From NCBI RefSeq assembly GCF_964340395.1, contig NC_135563.1, forward strand, positions 7,055,422 through 7,119,421: a DNA stretch of 64,000 bases, written 5' to 3'. Under the pieces are notes generated by a model. The model was not told where the DNA came from. It saw only the letters and a list, made by a program, of their open reading frames with translations, and ran no database searches. This DNA is from Glandiceps talaboti. Its lineage: Eukaryota; Hemichordata; Enteropneusta; Spengelidae. Shown in pieces: positions 47,559-59,329 of this stretch; position 1 is the stretch's first letter; every line of letters begins with the position of its first letter. Both the position numbers and the translations under genes were made by a program.

Positions 47559-47759
47559 ATGTATGTATGTATGTATGTATGTACGTACATACGTACGTAT
47601 GTACGTATGTATGTATGTATGTATGTATGTATGTATGTATGTATGTATGTATGTATGTGTGTGTGTATGTATGTATGTATGTATGTATGTATGTATGTAC
47701 GTACGTATGTACGTACGTACGTACGTACGTATGTATGTATGTATGTATGTATGTATGTA
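47559..47759. repeat. (TATG)n/(TACG)n microsatellite
   Basis: Homolog of 38155-38284, about 70 bp longer and differently interrupted. Confidence 0.95.
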
Positions 47760-47772
47760 CATTCATGTTTGC

Positions 47773-48275
47773 AGTATGGTTCATCACATCCTAATAAGTG
47801 TAAAGATTCCATTCCCTATTCACAATTACTTCGTTTACGTCGTATTTGTAGTAGTGATTTGGATTTCAGGGAAAGGTCTGCTGAATTTTGAACGTACTTC
47901 CACCGACATGGTTATCCAGTGTCAGTTACCAATGTGGCTTTACAGAAGGTGTCATCTTTGTCAAGGGAAGCTTGTATCAATTCACATGATCAGAAGAGTA
48001 ATAACGTATTAACGAACGTCCCATATTGGCTCTAACATACCATCCCTTTTCCACCAGAGGTAAGAACATAATATACAAGTATTTTAATATCTTGCGTTCT
48101 AATAGGGTAACCAATTCATTATTTTCTGAAGCACCTTTAACAGCTTGGCTCCGTGATACCAATCTTATTGATAAGGTGGTCCATACACAACAACATGGAT
48201 TGGAAGTTAATGCTGCAGCTGGTTCATTTCCATTCGATCGTACTTGATATGGTACATGTCGTTTGATTGTTAATG
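47773..48275 (+). pseudogene. Penelope-like element RT fragment, copy B'
   Basis: Near-identical duplicate of 38298-38800 with the same stop after SAEF and the same damaged FPFDRT end. The lesions therefore predate the duplication. Confidence 0.75.
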
Positions 48276-50455
48276 CTAATCAAGTTTTGGCCCTAAGAAC
48301 AGCGTGGCTGTTACGAGTAGATTTACTTGTATCAGTACTAACGTAGTGTATTGCATTACATGCCATGTGGGGTTTTTAGCCCCCGCCGGACGTAGTCCGG
48401 GAACTATGCACGTCATATGCACGTCAATTTGCTTTGGGTTATGATGCAATTTAGCCGACTTAGAGCCATTTTGATTTCAAATTGTTAACATGTCATGAGC
48501 CTTTATTCAGTCATATGTGTCAATAACTTGGTTCAGTTCTAAAACAAGAGCAATAAACTATCCCATACACATGACAGTGCTCTTTAACATTCATATGTAT
48601 GTGAATTGATTTTGTGATATTGTCCAATATTTTACCAATTTGAAAAAGATTTATGTGAATTAAATTTCCTTACAACCGAAGTGTTGGGGGTTTCTGAATT
48701 TCAATCTGAAAACGAGTCCAGATCTTCTAGTAAAGCCTACTAGAACTGAAACATGACTTGTAGTATTCATCAGATGGCGTTTAAATCTCTGTGGACAAGG
48801 CTGTTTTGTGTTCATTTCTGCATCAAAAGGTAAGAATGGTTATTTGTATCAAACATTTCATCTCTGGCTGACATATTCCACATCAAATATTTGATGCTGT
48901 GTCAATCTTAATTGTTTATGTGTGGTGTACTTGTATGTAAACAAGCTTGATGAGTTTCTTAATGGGCTTTAATCACCCAATATTACAGGGGAATAGTATT
49001 CTCAATAAAATTTAGTAAACATTTCATGACTACTTCACTGAAGTAGGTTTTTTTGTTTTTTATACTACCTTATCTGATAAAGTCAACTGGCTGCCATTTC
49101 ATTGAGAGAAAAAAATCATCGTAATATACACATCTACAAGTGTCACTTAATGAATCCCGTAAAATCTGGAATATAAAGATGAAATACATTCGAATATGGT
49201 CTGAATCCAAATCTGAAAATGGCGCACGATCTCGAAAGGTATCCAAATCGAGGCTGATGATACTTTGCGTTATGCTAATTCTATGGCCGCCATGATCCCT
49301 GTGTGTCGTCTGTTCCGTACATTACGTCGAAAGGTTTAAGCCTCATTTTCTGTGCAAGAACAGATAACACAGGTTGAATATATTTTTTCGAGTGTTCGAC
49401 TGCGACGTACATGTATAAAACCGAGTTTGTGTTATGCATTTTCCTATGTAGAAAGCTAATGCCATGATGAAACGGCAATGTATATGCACAGTGGTCAATT
49501 GTCAAGAACCAAACCAAAATCTCTGTAGTTATTTGTTTTCGCTAAAATCATATGAAACGGCAGCCCTTTTATTTATTACTTGAACGCAAATTTATATGGA
49601 CCATGTCATGATCACAGGCTGCATTTTCAATGAGGTAGTAAGTTTATACTCGAATTTTGGAGAGAAATGATAGTTCTTCAGAATCGCCGTGCTTCACATT
49701 ATGCAATAAGCGGAAATCAAAAACCCGAAATCTCTGTATTTGCTTTCGCTACAAATAAATGAAACGGCCGAAAAAAAGTATTCCAATTGTTGCATTTCTT
49801 GAAAAGTAGCTGTCAAACAGAACACATGTCATGGAGAATAGGCTTTCTTATACTTGCAATACTTGTAAAAATACTGACTCAATTTACTTATAAGACATGT
49901 AGCAAAGGAAGTGCTGTATTTAGTGTGTAAACATTACTGTTCCATTAATTCATACCTCTACATGAAATGCCTCATTTGCATAATATTACATAACCATGTC
50001 TATAAACTTCATACATTTTATTGAGTCATGTTCTTATTAGATACTTCTTTTTCACAAAAATTCACATCTTTTTAGTGATATGCAAGGTACATCATTGTCA
50101 TTGTTACATATGTTTTCTAATGTTATAAACATGTAAGAATAAATGTTCTGAAACCCCTTGTCACCATTCTACAAATTACAGACGTACTCATATATCTTAT
50201 GGGGAGATTCTCTTCAGATGGCTTTACTACATCTACTGCATATAGACCTACATTTGAGATGTTGTTGGTAAATCCAGATGTCTCATGCACTTGAAAAAAC
50301 AGCAGAGCTCTATTGACCAAACAGTCATATTATTTAACTGAAAGCACGCTGCTCTTATTAGGGGTGTTTTTGCCCTTCCAGCATGACCAACAAGTGATAT
50401 AACTACTTACAATAATCACAGGCAGAAATGCTCTTTGAACAGAATTATATATTTA

Positions 50456-50490
50456 TCTATTTATTTATTTATTTATTTATTTATTTATTT
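50456..50490. repeat. (TTTA)n microsatellite
   Basis: Homolog of 40784-40817 with one or two more units. Confidence 0.9.
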
Positions 50491-50907
50491 TTGTTGTATT
50501 TTATAGTTTATTCCGAGACAAATAAGTACATTGCAATTATAATTATTCATATTGATATAAATTTAGAATCATACAGAAGTGGTGTTAATCGGGAAAAGCG
50601 GATGGAAATAGTAGTTTTACTACTTATTGTGTCAGCTCCCTTATAGCATATGACACTCGGGAATAATATTACCGTTTGAATCTGGAAAGTCTAAACATGA
50701 TACATGGAAATACATACAACTACAAAATCAGAAAAAGGGAATTTTATTGTCACAATGTTCAATATATTGAGTATCAATAGATGGGCTTGGGGATTACTAG
50801 CCCAAGGGCTACTCAATCGGAAATGCATTTGCTAACCTTTAAAATACAAGAAACTAGATACTCTATGGATGAGCTTTGACGTTTCAATTGCGTTTTAGTG
50901 CTCTTAC

Positions 50908-52483
50908 TACACTCTTTATCATGAAAGCTTAGCATTTGGTTGTTTGAGACACACACAATCCTGGTCATAAGAGCTTAGCATTTGCCGTTTTGTGCAACAA
51001 TTTACTCTAAAAAAGGCCACATCAAAAGATGCGTCAGTTTGAGTCGACAAAACAAACAGTCAAGGCGAAACCACACCAACTTACGTCTATATCGACTGTG
51101 GTTGACGCAACCCTTGACGTCTTCTATTTTACAAGTTGCTCTAAAACAGAACACATCAAACGGCCGTCAATTAAATTGACAGTACAGGCAGTCTTCACGA
51201 TGGGTGTTTTCAGTGATCAACACCCCGTACAATTCTGATTCTCCGATGCCCCAGCTGTGGCAGTCCCTGGATCATGGATGGGTGTGTACCCATGCTTGTT
51301 AACGAAATTTCATATGTACCCCTTTTCCAGTAATATTTCAATGAAAAAGAGCCCCCCCCCCTTTTTTTTAGTGAATCTGGGAGAAAATCACTGCAAAAAT
51401 CCCCTTCTTTCCGAAATCTTCTTCTTCTTCTTCTTCTTCTTCTTCTTCTTCTTCTTCTGATTCTTCTTCTGATTCTTCTTCTGATTCTTCTGATTCTGAT
51501 TCTGATTCTTCTTCTTCTTCTTCTTCTTCTTCTTCTGATTCTTCTTCTGATTCTTCTTCTTCTGATTCTTCTTCTGATTCTTCTTCTTCTTCTTCTTCTT
51601 CTTCTTCTTCTTCTTCTTCTTCTTCTTCTTCTGATTCTTCTTCTTCTTCTTCTTCTTCTTCTTCTTCTTCTTCTTCTTCTGATGAGAGAGAGAGAGAGGG
51701 GGGGGAGGGAGTAGAAAAGGGGCATCCTACCCATATTCTCTGAGGGTGATCTGAAAAAGTACCCTCTTTTTACGATTCCACGGACGTAGATGGCCGACGA
51801 GATGCGAAACATCCATTGGACCGCTACCAAGAAAACAGGTGGTATTGCGATTCTGAAGGGTGACTATCACGGTTGTCCTGCTTGCAGACGGTGCATGCGT
51901 TTCGCTCAAGGAAGGCACGACTTACTCCGTATGCAAGCAGGACTACTATCACGGCAGAGTACCATCTAATTTGGATGAAGAATCATTGAAGTTTGAACGT
52001 ATCATACACCAGTTTTTAAAATTTGATGTAGACACTGGACGTACGTTCTGTACGAAGACACAACAAGAGAGGGGTTAAAAAGGAGACACGAGAAATATCA
52101 GTGAAACGCGGGATGGTCACCGAAAACACTGTTGCGTAGACGTCTACTGACTGCTCGAGTGCTCTCTTCCACATTGAAAGCGGCATCTTGTGATATTCAT
52201 AAATGCTTAGCATTTGAGAGTTAATGTCAACAATTTACTCTGTTCAACAGATCAAAAGTTTATGTGTCTTAGACACCACACGAAATTGTAAAAGTGTGTA
52301 AAGCAGGATGCTTTGAAGACGTCGCCTCCGACTAACTCATCTTTTGATGTGTTCTGTTTTAGCGTAAATTGTAGCATAAAACGTCAAATGCTTAGGTCTT
52401 ATGACCAGGATTCAGTGTGTCTCAAACAAGGATTGTGTGTGTCTCAAACACCCAAATGCTAAGCTTTTATGACAAAGAGTGTA
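50908..52483. mobile_element. Foldback element, copy B'
   Basis: Duplicate of 41236-42563 with the same TIRs and core; its extra length comes from the CTT array and a few small insertions. Confidence 0.7.
51418..51681. repeat. (CTT)n with GATTCTT interruptions, expanded
   Basis: About 264 bp of CTT units punctuated by GATT, against about 43 bp in copy B. The minus-strand poly-Arg frame is a microsatellite translation. Confidence 0.95.
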
Positions 52484-53264
52484 ATAGACTTGTTTCTTTG
52501 TTATCTCTTGCAGGTAGCTGTTAGTATCTATACTTCACAGAATGTTGGACGCTGGACTAGTTTACAAGCATATAGATATAACAATGGCACACGCCTTTCA
52601 ATACAGAGAGATATACAAAACACAGTTCTTGAGATGAGAGAACACTCCTCACTTGAGGAGATAAAGTAGGGTTTGGTCAAGCTCGCTACTGGCTTGAACA
52701 TATGTTAACTGGAGCCACAGAACATAATAAATAAAAACAGGAATCAGAGTACAAGTGGTCAATAACATAATCGATACAAACACCAATACAGACTTCTCAT
52801 ATAACATGATAAAGACAGGAATCAGAGTACAGAGTACAAGTGGTCAATATCAAAAGCAATACACGTACCAATACAAAGTTCTCGAGGCAACAGAACTCGC
52901 CTCAATTACAGACAAGATAAACTAAGGTCATTAATTATACCAATCTAGCTACTGGCTGGAGCATAGGTCAATCACCACCTCACAAGTCTATCTGAAGATA
53001 TACAACCAGACTCGGAGAGTAAATAAGTACATAAGGCAATAGAAAAGTTTACTAAGTACAGAAAGCACATTGAGAGTGACCTTTTATGATCCAACAAAAC
53101 CAAAACAAGTACCAGTTACAGTGTAAGTAGAGATAGTAATCAGAAGAGATACCTGTTATAAGACTAACAGTATAAGTGTACATTATTGTATATTCCAGCA
53201 AACAGAAAAGGTCATTAATATAAAGCTTTTAAACTAAGGTGGAACAGAAATTACACTACCATGA

Positions 53265-53552
53265 CTTTCATTGTGGGGCCGAGTCATCTCCGATGACTGC
53301 TTGTTGTATATAGGTTCGACTGTACATCGTCTTGGTGATCGTTTCGTGGAACATCTCCGTCTCACCAGACAAAAGAATCGTAACTGTCCTGTATCTGTGC
53401 ATTTTATTACTAACGATCAAAATGTATCACATATGTCTATTTCAGGTATTTGTAATGTTTCTGGTAATGAGGATCGATTGAGGTTGAAAGAGGAGGAAAT
53501 CACTTTCCATTACAGAACGCTGGAACCCAATGGACTGGGCGAATGTGACTAA
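53265..53552 (+). pseudogene. GIY-YIG endonuclease fragment, copy B'
   Basis: Duplicate of 43381-43668. In the shared open frame I see five replacements (for example Arg to His in TVHRL, His to Tyr in FHYRTL) and one silent change. This pattern does not suggest purifying selection. Confidence 0.6.
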
Positions 53553-54067
53553 AATTAAACTTGCAGAGTCCAAAAATCGATGCTCTCATCCTCTGGGTCC
53601 CATCCGGGTTTGTTGTCGCAACGAAATGTCAGATGTTAATGCTAAAATTTAAATTGAAGAGGTGAAAGTTCACATTATGTTAAACATGATGCTTCGCCCT
53701 GATTGTTGACCGGTGGGGGGGGGGGGGGAAATCGGGACTGGTTTAATGCTCAATGTCAATGAAGTCAGTCCTCATTTAGATGAAAACGATGTTTCGCAAT
53801 CATGCGAGATTTTCCAATCTCGCGAGATTCCATTTTAACTTAAATTGGCAAGCCGGTAAGAAAACATCAAAAATAAGCTCGTACACTTTTCATGAGTGTA
53901 AGACATAATTGAGTTTTGCAACAAGACAAACCAGAGATATATCTGCACATCAAAAAAAATTAAATTTTGTTAACACTTTGGTCGGTGTTGGTGTACTCTT
54001 ATCTAATAACATTGATCTCGTCTCCAACACCTAAATCAAATCACACAGTATAAGATTCCTCGGAATA

Positions 54068-54071
<4 letters not shown>

Positions 54072-54135
<64 letters not shown>
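54072..54135. repeat. (GT)n microsatellite
   Basis: Homolog of 44192-44258. Confidence 0.95.
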
Positions 54136-54137
<2 letters not shown>

Positions 54138-54915
54138 CGCTCGTGCTCATATTTGTGTTCTACTTACCATTACAAGAATAATTTGAATGCTTGACAATTT
54201 CAATATGAGGTAAAGGGTGTTGTTGTAGTTTAGCTGTTACTGTTACTCTGGAATTGAAATGTGTCTACCGTTCCGTAAAAATATCGTGTACCTACGAGTA
54301 GCCACGAATGAAACGCCAACTTAACCTCGTTTGCGCTGTAGCTCTCAGAAAATGATTGTTTATTTGACATTCTACGTCACATTGGTGACGTGTGCAAAAT
54401 ACCAGAAATGTTGTCTATGTCTACATCTGAAAGAGGTTGTCGTATGTTTCTCAACAAAAGAGTTCCCTATTTTATTAATTTTTTTACATATTTTGCCTCT
54501 CAAAGCTCGCATCCTTTCGGATAAGATGTAAGAACAGTGTAATAGTTACTCAATATTGTTGATTTTTAACATTATTAAGATGTCAACACGTCCTCAAACA
54601 TCGAAAAGAAAGGAATGTGTCAATTCTGGTGAGGCTAAACATCACTTCTTGCCTATATATACAGTCTGAGATGTATTCGCGATATACTGACTGCTGCCAT
54701 TAACGTAGATATGTACTAATAAGTCTCTGAAGATGTAAAACGTTGAAATAGGCATAGTTGACAAACATTCAATGCCTACGTTATTTTGTAAAATATTTAT
54801 AACATAACGCATACACAACAAATCATTTTCTGTGATGAGTTGTGTTATACAATTCATGATCATAACATCACACAACTATCACATATTTTCTACCTCTAAC
54901 CATGGATACACAAAT

Positions 54916-55477
54916 GTATAAGGTGAAATTGTGATATCTTTATTGGATAAAAACACTACTTGGTACACGTGTATGGTTAATAAGCATGACAGATGATACT
55001 AATGTTCACAGTTCATGATATCTTATATAAATTGAGAGTTCCTTTATGACAAGAACTTATGGTGATATCAATTTTTTGAGATCATCAAGACTTGTTGGAA
55101 AAGGATAAACTGCATACGAGACGATGTGTGTAGTATAACTGGAACACAGACATTGTTTATCAAGGCCCTGATGAGTTCGGCCTCACGGCCTCATCCCAAG
55201 GCCAGGGCAAGGAGTGGATTTATCAAATTCTTCCGTCTTCTCTAAAAATGAAACAAAGAGACTCCATGGGGACAATTGTTTTCAAGACACGCTATCTTTT
55301 AAGATATTAAACTTGTAGATTTATGACAATGACATAAAAACGGGTAGACATCCATGACTTGGAAAGGACATTAGTACCTGATCTAAAAAGTCACCTAAAG
55401 ATCAAGTGAGGAATAAGAATGGGGCAACGATTCCATTCTATACGAAAAGCAATAGAATGGGGAAATTGTACTACTAT
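54916..55477. other. Non-coding stretch right of copy B'
   Basis: No gene seen. A small hairpin-forming block (ggcctcacggcctcat) lies near 55178. Confidence 0.5.
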
Positions 55478-55829
55478 GGCCAAAACCAACTGTTTCTGGT
55501 CAGGACAGTTTGTCTAAATTGGTGCAACGACGCGATTTTTTTTATTCTCAACAAAGCTGTCACTCAGTCTACTATGTATGACCGTTGCAGTTCTCTTTAT
55601 TTAGTACTTTAGAACAAGCGTATATGTGGCGCAGATGTCATTTGCTTGTTCAAGATTGGCTCAGCAGTTGTTTTCACTGAAGTAGGAAGGGTTATTTTTT
55701 AATGTGTTTCCCCGCGGATCTATAGCTGCAGATTGCATGGGCTGGACAAACGCGAAAAAAGGCAGACGCGATGGTATGTATGTGATGCGCGTGCTGACCA
55801 GAAACAATTCTTTTATCTTTTGAGGGGCC
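55478..55829. mobile_element. MITE with GGCC-ended TIRs
   Basis: The left end, GGCCAAAACC then TGTTTCTGGTCA, matches the reverse complement of the right end, GGCCCCTCAAAA then TGTTTCTGGTCA. TAT lies on both sides (a possible 3-bp target duplication). The core contains ggatct, gctgcagattgcatgggctg and gctgacc words shared with 5908-6174, so they are one family. Confidence 0.65.
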
Positions 55830-57235
55830 TATCATACTGATTTTATTATTATACTTCAGTATAATACAAGTCAAGCAAGTTATTGGTACGAGTACTAACA
55901 CTAACCAATACACACAACATGATTTGATAAACTGGGGTCTTTCGACTGCAAACTGTCAAACAAATTTAAAAATCTAAACTAACAATTAAATTATTGCAAC
56001 TACGGTAGTATAAATTGATAGCAGAACCAGCCCTTAGACCTCAGATGTACATGTTGAGCCGAGTTCTCGCATATTATTACTAATAGTATTACTAAGTACA
56101 GCTTCAACAGTAAGCGGGTATAGAGCTCGAGCCCAGGGTAGCTACACAACATACTAGTGACATTATTCACCCATTCAATATTGTCATCACCTTTGAATAC
56201 AACAGAAATTGCACGCATGTAGGTTGTAAACATTGTTACATTGCGACACTAAGCAAAACGAAACACACATGGCTTTATACTAGTACTACATGTACGTGTA
56301 TATACTTACCAGTTCAGCAAGAATTCCGCAACTTTTCGATTACTCTTCAACGACTGTTTGGCCTTTATTTCTTTCCAGTGGTCGATCTGCCCGAAAATAT
56401 TTATTTTCGCTCAGGTAAACACTGTGCTTAATCGTTTTTTTATCGTCCGGTCGAAGACGACAAATCGCTCTTCGGCTTGAAATAGCACTCTTCGGATTCA
56501 AACAGCTCTCTTCGGATTCAAACAACTATGTGTTTACATTTGAAAGACCTGGCTCTGGATTTTTTTCATCCTGTTTACACGGTATACGCCACATAGTACA
56601 GTGCGGCCGTCAACGTATTACAAACAACTAATCATGTTATATATTATTGCTTTATATTGGGTTATAATATGCCCGAGGTGCAAGGATATGATAGACACGA
56701 TGAGTAATGGAGTTATATATATTTGTTATATGTCACGTGGGAATTCATTTTCATGCAAGTAGGGAACTTTCAAGATGAATAAAACTGAATTTTGTACTAG
56801 GACTGAGACTTTTTAAGAGTTTACATTTAATGTTAAAAATATCATCGGATACTATATTTGAACGCATTTTTCTTGGTCAACTCATTTGCATAATGTTCAA
56901 AACAAAGTCGCCTGTCTATCATTTTGGTCGCCATCATGCACTGTGTTCAGGATAACTTCAGAATGCGAGGTTCTCATAGTACACCTTACGTGTCCAAAAT
57001 AGCAGTGCTACCATCCAAATAGATTGTGTGATATTGTATGTCAAGTAACATGGTCGCCATGGGATCGGTTATTTTGGAAACCTTGCCGATCTACCGAAAA
57101 TCGCGCTGCAAACAGCGTGAACTGTCGCAGAGTGCGACGGCCCCAGCATGTACGGCGGCCCACAGGTGACACAGGAACACTACATTTACATTTATGGAAT
57201 AAATAATTGATTTGTTGAGAGCAAAATATTTAATA
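55830..57235. other. Non-coding stretch
   Basis: No supported gene. A short direct repeat (ctcttcggattcaaac) occurs twice at about 56488-56522. The 61-codon minus-strand ORF over it (56340-56525) is not recognised. Confidence 0.5.
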
Positions 57236-57600
57236 CAAGGATAAAACTTTTCTTTCATAGGACAAAACATAATCATTTTTGGTTCAAAATAGAAATACCA
57301 AAGCAGAAAGTTAAAATTTATAAGACAAAACTTTCTTTTTACAATGCAGAAAATTTATTTGCAAAGCAAGATTTTTAATTCTTGAGGCCCAAACTTTTTT
57401 TCCAAGAAAAAACTTGTAATTTTTGAATGGAAACTTTTATTTTTCAAGAGTAAACTTCTAATACTTTGAACAAAACTTTTGTTTCTTAACAACAAACTTT
57501 TAATTCTTTTAAAGGAATCTTTTATTTTTCTAACACATACCTTTAATACTTTGTACAAAAATTTTACATCCCAAGAACAGACTTTTGAAATTCAAAGTCA
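57236..57600. repeat. Decayed tandem repeat, period about 42 bp
   Basis: Successive segments each read roughly aaacttttatttttcaag followed by a similar half ending actttgaac, with heavy divergence. The minus-strand ORF 57558-57355 shows the same periodicity as IKSLLLRNKSF-like units. It appears to be an old minisatellite. Confidence 0.6.
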
Positions 57601-58968
57601 AAACTAAATTTGATGGTATTAGTTACGCTTAATTTCAATATTGTGCACCTCTCTGCATCTGAGGGTGCAATTTAGTTTCATGGACACTGACTTTTTTTCT
57701 GTGTGGCTGTAATATTAACTATTTTGCATACAAACTCTCTCTGGACATGACAAAATGCTTTTTTCAGCAAACTTTTTTAATGGCGGTGGAAGTGAAGATA
57801 TCCCACAATTCCTTGGACCGGGTAGTTGTAGAAGTACACATACCCACAGCAGCCCTCATGAAGTTTCTAGATCACAGAGAACTATGATAACACAGGACTA
57901 CAATAGTGAGGCCGTCAGGCCGTACAGCGAGCAATGAACCCGATTGCATTGATGGGCCCTGCCTGTCACACTACCATTCGTAGACTGAGATGATATTAGT
58001 GTAGGAAATGTTGCATTCCCTACATATACCGCAGTACTGTAATGGACCCGTCTTGGCAAGCTAAACACATCACATGCACATAAGAATGTGAGAAATTGTT
58101 TGTGTACATTAGCCATGTCCTCTGTCAAACACAGTCAGTAATTAGTGATCCAAGAAACCCTGCATGGTACTATAATACCAACACAAAATCAAAGTTTTTA
58201 TCGAAACAATTGAGCTGCTGTGTCGTAGCTATATCTTCTGTCATTTCTACTCATTGACTCTTATGCCTTTAGAAACCAAGCTATGAAGTTACAAAATAAT
58301 TTCATATCAGATTCCATTATGAATAAATCAAAGTCGTCAATATATAAGGAGTGCATAAAGCTGTTTTAATTAATCAGTCATTGTGCACATATCCAAATAC
58401 ATACATATATGCATACACTCCCCTACACTATCTGTAACTTTTCCTTGATAATAACGTGAATCGAGACAGACAAAATAATAAGAAAATAGAAAACATTAAT
58501 TATTGCTTACAAATGCGATAATTTTAGTATTGGCATCAGTGGTCTACCATCGCTCTTGTACATTACATTGTATATCATAACGACACGGAAAACAGATAAC
58601 AAAAACATAGTAGTACATATCTCCAAACATACTCGCATGAAGGGAAAACGACAAAGGTTAACATATACCCTCTCAGAGATAATCAAACTGGAATTATCTT
58701 TTCAACTTATTGTTATTAGACCTGCATCGTAATCTATCGACATGCATTGACACTTTAAAAAATATGACATCATTTGATTGTGATGTCATGGTACAGATCA
58801 ATGTTTTGTTTCCATTGATTTTATCTACAATTATACAGTCCAAATATAATACAGTCTGCTCTGTACAATTTACTCCTTATAGATTACAAGTCTTTCTATT
58901 TCTTCAAGTCAACTATATTTCCGACAATATAAAAACATTACTGACTTGGCAAAACTTTATTATACCTG
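57601..58968. other. Non-coding stretch
   Basis: No gene, RNA or repeat recognised. Confidence 0.5.
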
Positions 58969-58969
58969 T

Positions 58970-59046
58970 ACATAAATATAAATATAAATATAAATATAAA
59001 TATAAATATAAATATAAATATAAATATAAATATAAATATAAATATA
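58970..59046. repeat. (ATAAAT)n microsatellite
   Basis: About 12 hexamer units. Confidence 0.95.
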
Positions 59047-59098
59047 ATATATAATATATAAATATACATATAACGCAGTATCTGGCAAGATACACAGG

Positions 59099-59142
59099 AA
59101 CCGTTACCCAGTGTTTCGCGCTGTTGCGATCATCAAACTATA
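59099..59142 (-). ncRNA. Hammerhead-ribozyme-like motif 1 (degenerate)
   Basis: On the minus strand, UGAUGA (59135-59130) is followed by a stem II of CGC/GCG with loop AACA, then GAAA, a 2-bp stem III with a five-base loop, and GUA. After the expected cleavage point, ACGG can pair only partly with the bases before the core. The conserved first core base C is U. Known hammerheads use CUGANGA, GAAA and UH in this order. It is probably a decayed ribozyme. Confidence 0.5.
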
Positions 59143-59271
59143 AAAGGCTGATCAGTAGATCATCATTTATAATCTCATTGTAAAATGCCTATGCTGGAGT
59201 AAATAGTGCTTAATACATATGTATGTAGAGCGGTATAAATAACACAGTATCAAGCAAGATACACGCACAGG

Positions 59272-59315
59272 AGCCGTTACATAGTGTTTCATGATGTTGC
59301 GATCATCAAACGACT
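59272..59315 (-). ncRNA. Hammerhead-ribozyme-like motif 2 (degenerate)
   Basis: Lies 173 bases from motif 1 in a direct repeat. Stem I pairs perfectly over six bases (AGUCGU with ACGGCU, one G-U). UGAUGA, GAAA and GUA are present, but stem II is largely lost and the first core base is U. Complementary strengths in motifs 1 and 2 support a common functional ancestor. Confidence 0.5.
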
Positions 59316-59329
59316 AACGGTAGAGTTCT

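Larger units (their letters stand above)
46833..54915. repeat. Large direct duplication, copy B'
   Basis: Second copy of 37431-45030. Differences include about 190 extra bases at 48452-48641, a greatly expanded CTT array, an enlarged poly-G tract near 53716, and many single-base changes. Regions not listed separately hold nothing recognisable. Confidence 0.9.

Noticed and set aside
51210-51830. 206-codon poly-arginine ORF
   Set aside because: Translation of the CTT array in one frame; no gene.
55165-55200. CTGATGA followed by a hairpin, possible hammerhead
   Set aside because: No GAAA follows the hairpin and no stem I or III pairing is possible.
57355-57558. 67-codon minus-strand ORF as a repeat protein gene
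   Set aside because: Its periodicity follows the decayed DNA repeat; there is no start context or neighbouring exon support.
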